A stretch of DNA of 64,000 nt from Anderseniella sp. (GTDB taxonomy: Bacteria > Pseudomonadota > Alphaproteobacteria > Rhizobiales > Aestuariivirgaceae). This document shows, piece after piece, positions 56,809-64,000 of the stretch. Below the pieces are notes generated by a model, which saw nothing but the letters and a program-made list of their open reading frames with translations, did no database searches and was not told the DNA's origin. Every line of letters begins with the position of its first letter. The first letter of the stretch is position 1. The position numbers and the translations under genes were made by a program. Where the stretch lies: positions 1 through 64,000 of the forward strand of contig DAOUPT010000013.1 in the NCBI GenBank assembly GCA_030626025.1, read 5' to 3'.

Positions 56809-58008
56809 ATGGTTAAAAATTTTACTTTGAGGGCGCAGCCAGTTGATCCGTTGCCAGTTGAAATTGTCGAGCGCAAAGGCATAGGTCACCCTGATACTAT
56901 TTGCGATGCGCTTGCCGAAAATCTGTCACGCAATCTTTGCCATTGGTACCTTGAGCACATGGGTGAAGTTTTGCATCACAATGTCGACAAGGCCTTGTTG
57001 CGTGGCGGCAGCGCACATGCCTTTTTTGGTGGCGGTGAAATTCTTGAACCGATTGAGATTTATCTAACCGGCAGGGCAACGACGTTGGCAAGAGGTCTCG
57101 AGGTTCCAATTGCCAAAATTGCCATTGAAGGTTCCCGCAAGTGGTTGAAGGAACATTTACATGCACTCGATGTAGAAAACCATGTACGCATTCATTGTCT
57201 GGTACGCCAGGGTTCGGCAGATCTGACAGATTTATTTGAACGCCATAGCCAACAACGGGTTCCAAAGGCCAACGATACTTCATTTGGTGTCGGCTACGCG
57301 CCTGCCAGTCCACTCGAATTGGCAGTGCTTGAAGGTGGGCATGTTCTTGATCGCACAGCCGGTGGCCCGACATGCCCGGGCCGTGGAGAAGACACCAAAA
57401 TCATGGCTATCCGGCGCAATGACAATGTCGAGTTTACAATTGCCTGTGCGATGATTGCTCCAAACATTGATGATGCGGATGCCTATGGGCAGGAATGTGA
57501 CAGCATTAGAAATGACCTCAATGGCGTTTTTGGTCGGCACGGTTTTGTAAATTCAAAAATCGCTGTCAATGCTGCCGATGATCCACAACATGACAGTTAT
57601 TATTTGACGGTAACGGGCACATCGGCTGAAGCTGGAGATGATGGGCAGGTTGGTCGGGGCAATCGTGCCAGTGGTCTGATCACGCCCTATCGCCCCATGA
57701 GCCTTGAGGCCGTATGCGGTAAAAACCCGGTCAATCATGTCGGCAAACTCTATAATATTGCGGCTGCAGAAATTGCCAATAGGTTGGTTGAGGAATGCGC
57801 CTTGATTGAAACTGCACATTGCTGTCTTGTCAGTCAGATCGGGCGCCCGATCACCGAGCCTGCTGCTGTCGATATCGCGATATCGACAATTGATTCCAGC
57901 CTGACAGGCGAACATCGTGAGGCCGTTCAGGATATTGTTGCCAGTGTGTTGTCAAATCTGCCATTAATGTTTGAGCGTTTTATGAAGGGTGAAGTGCAAC
58001 TATATTGA
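56809..58008 (+). CDS. Methionine adenosyltransferase, archaeal type
   Basis: Makes S-adenosylmethionine from methionine and ATP. 399 residues of the archaeal AdoMet synthetase family, which shares little sequence with the usual bacterial MetK. Signs: ERKGIGHPDTICDALAENLS at the N-terminus, GGGEILEPIEIYLTGRAT near residue 75, GGPTCPGRGEDTKIMAIRRN near 180, and GRGNRASGLITPYRPMSLEA near 280. Next to it is a SAM-using protein repair enzyme. This type is rare in bacteria and probably came by transfer; a normal metK is presumably elsewhere in the genome. Confidence 0.9.
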   Translation: MVKNFTLRAQPVDPLPVEIVERKGIGHPDTICDALAENLSRNLCHWYLEHMGEVLHHNVDKALLRGGSAHAFFGGGEILEPIEIYLTGRATTLARGLEVPIAKIAIEGSRKWLKEHLHALDVENHVRIHCLVRQGSADLTDLFERHSQQRVPKANDTSFGVGYAPASPLELAVLEGGHVLDRTAGGPTCPGRGEDTKIMAIRRNDNVEFTIACAMIAPNIDDADAYGQECDSIRNDLNGVFGRHGFVNSKIAVNAADDPQHDSYYLTVTGTSAEAGDDGQVGRGNRASGLITPYRPMSLEAVCGKNPVNHVGKLYNIAAAEIANRLVEECALIETAHCCLVSQIGRPITEPAAVDIAISTIDSSLTGEHREAVQDIVASVLSNLPLMFERFMKGEVQLY

Positions 58009-58044
58009 AAATAAAATAAACAGCTATGTAAATTGGGTAACCGA

Positions 58045-58725
58045 ATGGACTACAGCAAAGCGCGCCACCGCATGGTGGATCAACATATCTCTGGTCGCGG
58101 CATAAGCGACCCGCTGGTTTTGGCGGCAATGAAAAAGGTTGAAAGGGATAAGTTTGTTCCGGCACTATTTCGTGACCAAGCTTATAGCGACCGGCCTTTA
58201 CCGATTGAATGCCAACAGACAATTTCACAACCTTACATGGTTGCACTGATGACCGAGGCCTTGCGGCTTAAAGGTGACGAGCATGTGCTGGAGGTCGGCA
58301 CAGGTTCGGGTTACGCTGCTGCGGTGCTTGCCGAAATCGTCGACAAAGTAATTACCATTGAATACATAGAGCAATTGGCTGACCATGCCCGCAGCGTGCT
58401 GGAAGAATTGAAGTACGATAATATTACAGTTGTTACGGGCGATGGCTCGAAAGGATGTGCGGAATTTGCACCTTACGATGCAATTGTGGTTACGGCCGGT
58501 GGCCCGGAAGTACCGCAATCCTTACGCAATCAATTGAAAATCGGTGGGCGGCTGGTCATACCTGTCGGCCGTGCAGAGACCATCCAGATGCTGGTCCGTG
58601 TTACAAGGTTGGGGCCGGAAAAATTCAGCGAGGAAAATCTGTGTGGTGTGCGTTTCGTGCCACTGGTGGGTGAGGAGGGCTGGAATCACAGCCAACACGA
58701 AAACTGGTCAGACCCGCACCTTTAA
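58045..58725 (+). CDS. pcm: Protein-L-isoaspartate O-methyltransferase
   Basis: Repairs isoaspartyl damage in aged proteins, using SAM. 226 residues: RMVDQHISGRGISDPLVLAA at the start, PIECQQTISQPYMVALMTEAL before the SAM-binding VLEVGTGSGYAAAVLA, then YDAIVVTAGGPEVPQSLRNQ and GGRLVIPVG. The ATG giving MDYSKARHRM fits the family; a TTG four codons earlier is less likely. It follows the MAT gene by 36 bases in the same direction. Confidence 0.93.
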   Translation: MDYSKARHRMVDQHISGRGISDPLVLAAMKKVERDKFVPALFRDQAYSDRPLPIECQQTISQPYMVALMTEALRLKGDEHVLEVGTGSGYAAAVLAEIVDKVITIEYIEQLADHARSVLEELKYDNITVVTGDGSKGCAEFAPYDAIVVTAGGPEVPQSLRNQLKIGGRLVIPVGRAETIQMLVRVTRLGPEKFSEENLCGVRFVPLVGEEGWNHSQHENWSDPHL

Positions 58726-58743
58726 ACAACGAGGTAGCAATCG

Positions 58744-59649
58744 ATGATGGACAACACATCTGTAGATAACCTGAAAGCCAATAGTGTGATCGAGGCCAAT
58801 TTGCGCGAGATGGCAGATTTGCTTGAGCAACAACAGGCAGACGGGTTTCGCGTCAAAGCCTATCGCAATGCTGCCGACACCATTTCCACCATGGATTGTC
58901 CTTTGTCTTCAATCCTCAATAAAGATGGCCTGCAAGGCTTGATTGGATTATCCGCGATAGGTAAATCCATTGCCTCGGCAATTGCCGAGATGTTGCACAC
59001 AAGCCACTGGGCGCAACTGGAAAGGCTGCGTGGAGCAACTGCGCCTGAAAAGCTCTTTTGCACTGTTCCGGGAATTGGCCCGGCGCTGGCCGGTGAGATC
59101 CACGACGAACTTCATATTGACACTCTGGAAGCGCTCGAAATGGCTGCTCATGATGGCCGGTTGCAAAAAGTGTCAGGGTTTGGTGCTCGCAGGGTCGCCA
59201 TGGTAAAGGCGAGCCTGCTTGAACGTCTCGGCAGGCGGCGGGTCCGGGCTGCTCATCTGACAATTGCGCCCGGTGTGGATTTGTTACTTGATGTGGATCG
59301 TGAATATCGCCAGCGCGCAGCAAAGAATGACCTGCGAAAAATTGCACCCAGGCGGTTCAATCCCGATGGAAAGGCCTGGCTTGCGATCATGCATACCCGC
59401 CGCCAAGATTGGGTTTTTACGGTGATGTTTTCCAATACGCAACGCGCCCATCAACTGGAAAAGACCCAGGATTGGGTTGTTATTTATTTTCACACCGATG
59501 ATACAGCCGAAGGCCAGTGCACAGTCGTTACCGAAACCACAGGCCCGTGGCGTGGATATCGAATTGTACGTGGCCACGAAACCGAATGTGCGTCTTATTA
59601 TCGTCAACACATGGCCAAGCAGTCTGAAGACGAAGGTCTGGAGCTCTAA
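58744..59649 (+). CDS. PolX-like helix-hairpin-helix protein without polymerase domain
   Basis: 301 residues. The N-terminal 170 or so residues match the first domains of family X DNA polymerases: NLREMADLLEQQQADGFRVK, AYRNAADTISTM, GLSAIGKSIASAIAEML, then helix-hairpin-helix segments TVPGIGPALAGEIHDEL and KVSGFGARRVAMVKA. The palm domain with the GS and DxD motifs is missing. The remaining 130 residues (VDLLLDVDREYRQRAA, AWLAIMHTRRQDWVFTVMFSN) are of no family I know. It probably binds DNA at nicks or gaps. It begins 18 bases after pcm. Confidence 0.75.
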   Translation: MMDNTSVDNLKANSVIEANLREMADLLEQQQADGFRVKAYRNAADTISTMDCPLSSILNKDGLQGLIGLSAIGKSIASAIAEMLHTSHWAQLERLRGATAPEKLFCTVPGIGPALAGEIHDELHIDTLEALEMAAHDGRLQKVSGFGARRVAMVKASLLERLGRRRVRAAHLTIAPGVDLLLDVDREYRQRAAKNDLRKIAPRRFNPDGKAWLAIMHTRRQDWVFTVMFSNTQRAHQLEKTQDWVVIYFHTDDTAEGQCTVVTETTGPWRGYRIVRGHETECASYYRQHMAKQSEDEGLEL

Positions 59650-59674
59650 ACCAAATTCGACAGGAGATGGATGG

Positions 59675-60271
59675 ATGAAAATTGATAGACTGGTGGAAAA
59701 GATCAAGGGCCTTGAAGATGATCTGGATCAGGTTGTTGACGAACACCGGCAGCAATTCCAGTATGAGATCAAAAATAAACGTGTCCAGTTTGAACAGGCT
59801 GTCAGGCAACGCCACCGAGAGCTGAAGACCAATCTTTTCCGCTATCTGTTTGAGCGTGGGTTTCTGGCTGTTCTGTTCGTGCCGGTGGTTTATTCGTTAA
59901 TTTTTCCGCTGATCTTGCTTGATGTTTTTGGCACGCTTTTTCAATTTGTCTGCTTTCCGGTTTACGGTATCAAAAAGGTCAAACGATCCGATTTCATCGT
60001 TCTCGACCGCCATCATCTTGCCTATCTCAATATATTTGAAAAAATGAATTGTGTTTATTGCAGTTATGCCAACGGTCTTCTGGCCTATGTCCGCGAGATT
60101 GCCGGTCGTGCAGAAGAGCATTGGTGCCCGATAAAACATGCCCGGCGTATTAAAGGACAACATCACCTTTATTGGACATATAGCGAATACGGCGATGCGG
60201 AGGGGTTTTTGAACAAAGAAGCCAAAATCAAGAAAAGAAGTCTGGCGCAAAACAAAAAGGATTGGGAGTGA
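59675..60271 (+). CDS. Uncharacterised membrane protein with coiled coil and cysteine motif
   Basis: 198 residues, start chosen at the ATG eight bases after CAGGAG. I do not recognise the family. Residues 1-60 are charged and likely coiled coil; residues about 63-100 are hydrophobic (GFLAVLFVPVVYSLIFPLIL, DVFGTLFQFVCFPVYGI), one or two membrane helices. After this comes NCVYCSYANGLLAYVREIAG and HWCPIKHARRI, a CxxC plus a third Cys and His that could bind metal. Fourth gene of the run that starts with the archaeal-type MAT. It converges on the dehydrogenase with four bases between. Confidence 0.65.
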   Translation: MKIDRLVEKIKGLEDDLDQVVDEHRQQFQYEIKNKRVQFEQAVRQRHRELKTNLFRYLFERGFLAVLFVPVVYSLIFPLILLDVFGTLFQFVCFPVYGIKKVKRSDFIVLDRHHLAYLNIFEKMNCVYCSYANGLLAYVREIAGRAEEHWCPIKHARRIKGQHHLYWTYSEYGDAEGFLNKEAKIKKRSLAQNKKDWE

Positions 60272-60275
60272 CAGG

Positions 60276-61409
60276 CTAGCTGTGCCAGCGGGTAAGAGAC
60301 ATGGCACGCTTAAGCCTCTTTCGGGCAAATTTTTCTGCCGCCGCGCGTGGCAATAGATTTTTGCTTCTGGCCGTGGTCAACACTTCACGCGTGTTGAACC
60401 GGATCTTTTCCTTGATTGCCTCGAGCGCGGCGGTTTCTGACCCGCCATGATATTCCACTGATGCGCAAATGACACCACCGGCATTGGCGATAAAATCGGG
60501 GATCGATAAAATGCCTTTTTCATGCATTCGGGCTTCGGCGCTTGCGGTCGCAGGAATATTGGCCCCCTGCAGGAACAGACGCGCTTTCAGACGGTCAACG
60601 TTGCCATCATGAATGACATCGGGACGCGCTGCCGGTATCCAGATATCGCAGTCAACATCAATAATGTCGTCACCGTCGCGTTTCGTGCCTTTGTCAAAAT
60701 CACCCACATGACCGCCAGCTTTTTTCAATTTGATCAAATCGTTGATACCAAGTCCGTTCTGGTTTTCGGTCATTCCGCGAGAATCGGCTGCGGCCACAAG
60801 GCGCGCACCGTGTTGCTCAAGAAATCTTGCCGCATGCTGGCCGACAGAACCAAAACCCTGAACCGCCACGCGCGCACCTTTAAGGGCAACGCCTGAAAAC
60901 TCTTCAGCAGCTTTTGCAGCAACAGCCAATCCCAGGCCGGTTGCGCCGATTTCATCAAGCGGTATGCCACCCAGCTCTCGTGGCAGGCCAACGGCGCGAC
61001 TGATTTCATCCTTGACGAAAGCCATAGCCTGTTCATTGGTTCCCATGTCGGGGCCGGGAATATAGCCAGCAAGGTCTTTGATCCCCTGCGCGAAGGCGCG
61101 AATAAGCTCTTCCTTTTGATCGCCCGGCATGGCCGGGTCGGCAAAGATTACCGATTTTCCCCCGCCATGGGGCAGACCGGCTGCGGCATTTTTAAGTGTC
61201 ATGGCACGCGCCAACCGGAAGCATTCTTCAACGCTAACATCAACTGCCATGCGGGTTCCACCGATGCCCGGTCCTGCAGCGGTATTGTCAATCACCACAA
61301 TGGCCTTGAGACCCAAAGCAGGCTGGTATAGATGGACGATTTTTTCAGGTCCCAGATCATCTGCAAAGCGGAAAATTCCCTCATCATTTTCAACACTCTT
61401 CATATCCAT
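60276..61409 (-). CDS. Leucine-dehydrogenase-type amino-acid dehydrogenase
   Basis: Oxidative deamination of an amino acid with NAD+. 377 residues of the Glu/Leu/Phe/Val dehydrogenase family: PGIGGTRMAVDVSVEECFRL, NAAAGLPHGGGKSVIFADP with the glycine-rich substrate loop and Lys, GPDMGTNEQAMAFVKD with the catalytic Asp, and the NAD loop VAVQGFGSVGQHAARFLEQ. The pattern is that of leucine dehydrogenase. Sitting behind the branched-chain 2-oxoacid dehydrogenase genes, it would feed valine, leucine and isoleucine into them. The start has GGAG six bases before; a TTG ten codons upstream is rejected. One base separates it from the E2 stop. Confidence 0.85.
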   Translation of the reverse strand: MDMKSVENDEGIFRFADDLGPEKIVHLYQPALGLKAIVVIDNTAAGPGIGGTRMAVDVSVEECFRLARAMTLKNAAAGLPHGGGKSVIFADPAMPGDQKEELIRAFAQGIKDLAGYIPGPDMGTNEQAMAFVKDEISRAVGLPRELGGIPLDEIGATGLGLAVAAKAAEEFSGVALKGARVAVQGFGSVGQHAARFLEQHGARLVAAADSRGMTENQNGLGINDLIKLKKAGGHVGDFDKGTKRDGDDIIDVDCDIWIPAARPDVIHDGNVDRLKARLFLQGANIPATASAEARMHEKGILSIPDFIANAGGVICASVEYHGGSETAALEAIKEKIRFNTREVLTTARSKNLLPRAAAEKFARKRLKRAMSLTRWHS

Positions 61410-61410
61410 T

Positions 61411-62475
61411 TCAGTCTCCAGATTTTTCCATATTTTCAATCACCGCATTAAAAAATCGGCCAGCTTCTCCACCAGTGACAGCGCGATGATCAAAGGTCAG
61501 TGAAAGCGGCATGATACGGGCCACGCGCACTTTTCCATCGTCAACAACAGCCCGTGGTTCGACCCGTCCAGCACCCAGAATTGCGACCTGCGGCGGCACC
61601 ACAATCATGGCCGAGTGACGTCCGCCGATCATACCGAAATTAGACAGGGTGATGGTTTGGCCCCGCAATTCCTCAGGTGGAACGGTACGTGCCGTGACAT
61701 CTTTTTTTAATCGCTCCAGACTATCGCGAAGGGCTTTATCCGATCGGTTGGTAATATCGCGCAGGGTCGGGACAAACAGGCCATCGCGGGTGTCCATGGC
61801 AAGACCCAAATCAATATGCCGGTGCAATTGCCGCGTCATTTTCTGACCGTCAAACCAGGCATTAAGGGCCGGTTCCGCCTTTACACCTGCTGCAATCGCC
61901 CGGATTAAATACATGGTTGCATCACTGCCTTGCGGCCAATGGTCAATATTGGCTTCACCGGTCAATGTTGCCGGAACCGCTTGCGCGCCAGCACGGCTCA
62001 TATTGCGGGCCATGGCGCGGCGTGCACCGCGTAATGGTTCAAATGGTGTGCCTGCGCCAGCAACACCGCCAGCATTTTTAAGATCCTCAATCGTGATGCT
62101 GCCGCCCGGGCCGGTGCCGGTGATTTTGACAAGCTCTATGCCAAGCTCTTTTGCAAGCGCGCGTACAGCAGGTGATGCTTTAGAGGGCGCCACTTTTCCT
62201 GTCGGCAACTCTCCAACGACTGCCCCTTTGTCTTTTCTTGCCTCTCCATCATAGTCAACCAGCTTGGCGCCAACCTCTATAATGTCGCCCGGCGCACCGT
62301 ATAGTTTGACGATGGTTCCTGATTGGGGAGAGGGAACTTCGACCACTGCTTTTTGCGTTTCAACCGAGACCAGCGGCTGGTTGGCCACCACACGATCACC
62401 TTGGCTCACATGCCAGGAAACGATTTCTGCTTCCTGTAGTCCTTCTCCAAGGTCTGGCAAATAAAATGATGTCAT
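61411..62475 (-). CDS. 2-Oxoacid dehydrogenase E2 (dihydrolipoamide acyltransferase)
   Basis: Transfers the acyl group from E1 to CoA through lipoyl-lysine. 354 residues: one lipoyl domain with Lys42 in VETQKAVVEV (the usual ETDKA has become ETQKA), a peripheral binding domain (ASPAVRALAKELGIELVKIT), and the catalytic domain ending SLTFDHRAVTGGEAGRFF. There the usual HRxxDG is HRAVTG, so the catalytic His is kept while the Asp position is Thr, a change I have seen in other small E2 proteins. E1 and leucine dehydrogenase neighbours favour branched-chain substrates. Its ATG overlaps the E1-beta stop. Confidence 0.9.
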   Translation of the reverse strand: MTSFYLPDLGEGLQEAEIVSWHVSQGDRVVANQPLVSVETQKAVVEVPSPQSGTIVKLYGAPGDIIEVGAKLVDYDGEARKDKGAVVGELPTGKVAPSKASPAVRALAKELGIELVKITGTGPGGSITIEDLKNAGGVAGAGTPFEPLRGARRAMARNMSRAGAQAVPATLTGEANIDHWPQGSDATMYLIRAIAAGVKAEPALNAWFDGQKMTRQLHRHIDLGLAMDTRDGLFVPTLRDITNRSDKALRDSLERLKKDVTARTVPPEELRGQTITLSNFGMIGGRHSAMIVVPPQVAILGAGRVEPRAVVDDGKVRVARIMPLSLTFDHRAVTGGEAGRFFNAVIENMEKSGD

Positions 62476-63452
62476 GAGTATTCCAGTACTTCCCTTGCCG
62501 CGGTCAAGATTCTGTCGAGCGACGGCATATAATGATGCTCCAGCCTGGGCATCGGTATCACCGTATCATAACCAGTTACGCGCTTGACCGGGGCAAGCAG
62601 GCTGAGCAGTCCATCTTCGGCTAAACGGGCCGCGATCTCGCCACCAAAACCGCCGGTACGTGCCGCTTCATGAACGATCACGCAACGACCGGTCTTTTCC
62701 ACCGATGAAAAAATCGTATCTGTGTCGAGCGGTGTCAGGGTCGCCACATCTATTACCTCGGCGGAAACGCCATCTTCGGCAAGCTGATCGGCGCCAGCCA
62801 ATGTTTCAACAATCATCGCCCCCCAGGTGATGAGCGTAATGTCGCTACCCTCACGCAGCACGAAACATCTGTCCAGAGGCAGCGCCTTGCCATCATCTTC
62901 GACGTTCTCTTTTTGCACATGATAAATCCGTTTGGGTTCAAGAAATACAACCGGGTCAGGATTCTCGATGGCTGCCAGTAGCAGACCATAGGCGCGCTTT
63001 GGTGAAGATGGTATGACCACTCGCAGGCCCGGTATGTGAGCAAACATGGCCTCGGTACTTTCTGAATGGTGTTCGGGTGCATGAATGCCACCACCAAACG
63101 GTGCGCGCAGCACCATCGGACAAGTGAGCCTTCCACGGGTGCGGTTACGCAAGCGCGAAGCGTGGTTGATTATCTGATCGATTGCCGGATAAATGAACCC
63201 CATAAACTGGATCTCTAAAACCGGTCGAAAGTCCTGGGCTGCAAGTCCGACGCTCAACCCTGTGATCCCCGCTTCTGAAAGTGGTGTGTCGCGCACACGT
63301 TCGGCCCCAAAGCGCTCGATCAGACCGTTGGTGGCCCGAAACACTCCACCATCGACGCCAACGTCTTCGCCAAGCACAATGACACGGTCATCGGTTTCCA
63401 TCGCTTTTGTCAGCGCCATGTTTACCGCTTGCAGGAGATCGACTTCAGGCAT
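62472..63452 (-). CDS. 2-Oxoacid dehydrogenase E1 component, beta subunit
   Basis: 326 residues; pairs with E1-alpha to form the ThDP-dependent decarboxylase. Features: NMALTKAMETDDRVIVLGED, DTPLSEAGITGLSVGLA, MVLRAPFGGGIHAPEHHSES near residue 110-130, and the C-terminal transketolase domain (GRCVIVHEAARTGGFGGEIA). The layout is that of pyruvate or branched-chain dehydrogenase beta subunits; the neighbours favour the latter. It overlaps E1-alpha by eight bases. Confidence 0.92.
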   Translation of the reverse strand: MPEVDLLQAVNMALTKAMETDDRVIVLGEDVGVDGGVFRATNGLIERFGAERVRDTPLSEAGITGLSVGLAAQDFRPVLEIQFMGFIYPAIDQIINHASRLRNRTRGRLTCPMVLRAPFGGGIHAPEHHSESTEAMFAHIPGLRVVIPSSPKRAYGLLLAAIENPDPVVFLEPKRIYHVQKENVEDDGKALPLDRCFVLREGSDITLITWGAMIVETLAGADQLAEDGVSAEVIDVATLTPLDTDTIFSSVEKTGRCVIVHEAARTGGFGGEIAARLAEDGLLSLLAPVKRVTGYDTVIPMPRLEHHYMPSLDRILTAAREVLEYS

Positions 63453-64000
63453 CGGTTTTCTCCCTGCTCAATTCTTCTACCTGCTTGCGTTGGTTTTCCA
63501 AATCGCTCGGCAGGCTTTCAAACAGATGATCGAACATTTCGCCTGCCTGCGGCAGCGGCGTTGCCAGATAAGCTGTGACAGCCTCTTCCACCTGTACCGT
63601 GCTCTCGTTAAGAAGCGTCTCCTCGTCCTTACCTGTCCAGGCACCCAAATCGGTCAGATAGGTCCGCAATCGGCTGACCGGTTCCTTCTTCCAGCGGGCG
63701 GAAACTTCTTCATCAGGGCGATAGCGCGTTGCATCATCCGCCGTTGTATGGTCTGACAACCGGTAAGTGAGCGCTTCGATCAGCGAAGGACCTTGTCCGG
63801 CACGGGCGCGCTCCAGTGCCCGCTCAACGACAAAGCGCACAGCGATGACATCATTACCGTCCACCTGCTCACCGGCAATGCCAACAGCAAGCGCTTTTTG
63901 CGCCAGCGTCTTTGCTGCGGTTTGTTTTTTGCGGGACACCGAGATTGCCCACTGGTTATTGCTAATGACAAAAACCACCGGCAATTGCCATACGCCTGCA
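63445..64000 (-). CDS. 2-Oxoacid dehydrogenase E1 component, alpha subunit (partial)
   Basis: C-terminal 184 residues of an E1-alpha protein whose start lies beyond the right edge; the frame is open to the last base (AGVWQLPVVFVISNNQWAIS). LPVVFVISNNQWAIS is the family's ThDP-domain strand, followed by VDGNDVIAVRFVVERALERA and LIEALTYRLSDHTTADDATRY, where the phosphorylation-loop region of branched-chain E1-alpha lies. About half of a normal 360-410-residue subunit is seen. First gene of the visible E1a-E1b-E2-dehydrogenase operon. Confidence 0.9.
   Translation of the reverse strand, partial: AGVWQLPVVFVISNNQWAISVSRKKQTAAKTLAQKALAVGIAGEQVDGNDVIAVRFVVERALERARAGQGPSLIEALTYRLSDHTTADDATRYRPDEEVSARWKKEPVSRLRTYLTDLGAWTGKDEETLLNESTVQVEEAVTAYLATPLPQAGEMFDHLFESLPSDLENQRKQVEELSREKTDA

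Overview
The window reads as chromosomal DNA of a mid-GC, probably marine, alphaproteobacterium, most likely of the Hyphomicrobiales (Rhizobiales). This rests on the order gshB-yraN-rsmI with grpE, hrcA, rph, rdgB and hemW near dnaA-dnaN-recF-gyrB. Other support is a RegB/RegA redox pair with the ubiquinone motif and redox cysteine, an MmcB-family DNA-repair protein, perfect CtrA boxes (TTAA-N7-TTAA), clustered GANTC sites before dnaA, and long palindromic intergenic repeats of the kind scattered through rhizobial genomes. I cannot name the genus. No tRNA, rRNA, CRISPR array or insertion sequence was found.

Layout. 0-9 kb: a cut-off comM remnant, then glutathione synthesis, rRNA modification, envelope lipoprotein, heat-shock (grpE, hrcA), rph-rdgB-hemW and pncA. 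9-18.7 kb: a long dnaA control region, dnaA, dnaN, recF, gyrB and a class A penicillin-binding protein with a CtrA box. 18.7-30 kb: Bcr/CflA efflux, a YgjP-like metalloprotease, regB-regA, mmcB, a CHASE2 adenylate cyclase, polA and an acyltransferase. 30-44 kb: a stress and transport block with a Lon-related protease and its coupled partner, an MBL/beta-CASP protein, a LOG-family protein, an amino-acid permease, a BT1-like carrier, an ABC exporter with adaptor, and a VIT1/CCC1 metal transporter.

44-56.6 kb is the metabolic highlight. A complete beta-hydroxyaspartate cycle (bhcABCD with divergent bhcR) turns two glyoxylate into one oxaloacetate. Right beside it lies a GlxA/AraC regulator with a five-gene operon: BKACE, L-carnitine dehydrogenase, acyl-CoA dehydrogenase, ADP-forming acyl-CoA synthetase and CaiD. 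Together these could take gamma-butyrobetaine through crotonobetainyl-CoA, carnitine and 3-dehydrocarnitine to a betaine thioester plus acetoacetate. Betaine demethylated to glycine and then glyoxylate would feed the neighbouring cycle; the demethylation enzymes are not in the window. The bhc operon has a strong intrinsic terminator between bhcC and bhcD, and three AT-rich inverted repeats in the bhcA-bhcR gap.

56.8-64 kb: an archaeal-type methionine adenosyltransferase next to a SAM-using protein repair methyltransferase, a PolX-like helix-hairpin-helix protein without a polymerase domain, and a Cys-containing membrane protein. Opposing them is an operon of a leucine-dehydrogenase-type enzyme and branched-chain 2-oxoacid dehydrogenase E2, E1-beta and E1-alpha, the last cut by the right edge.
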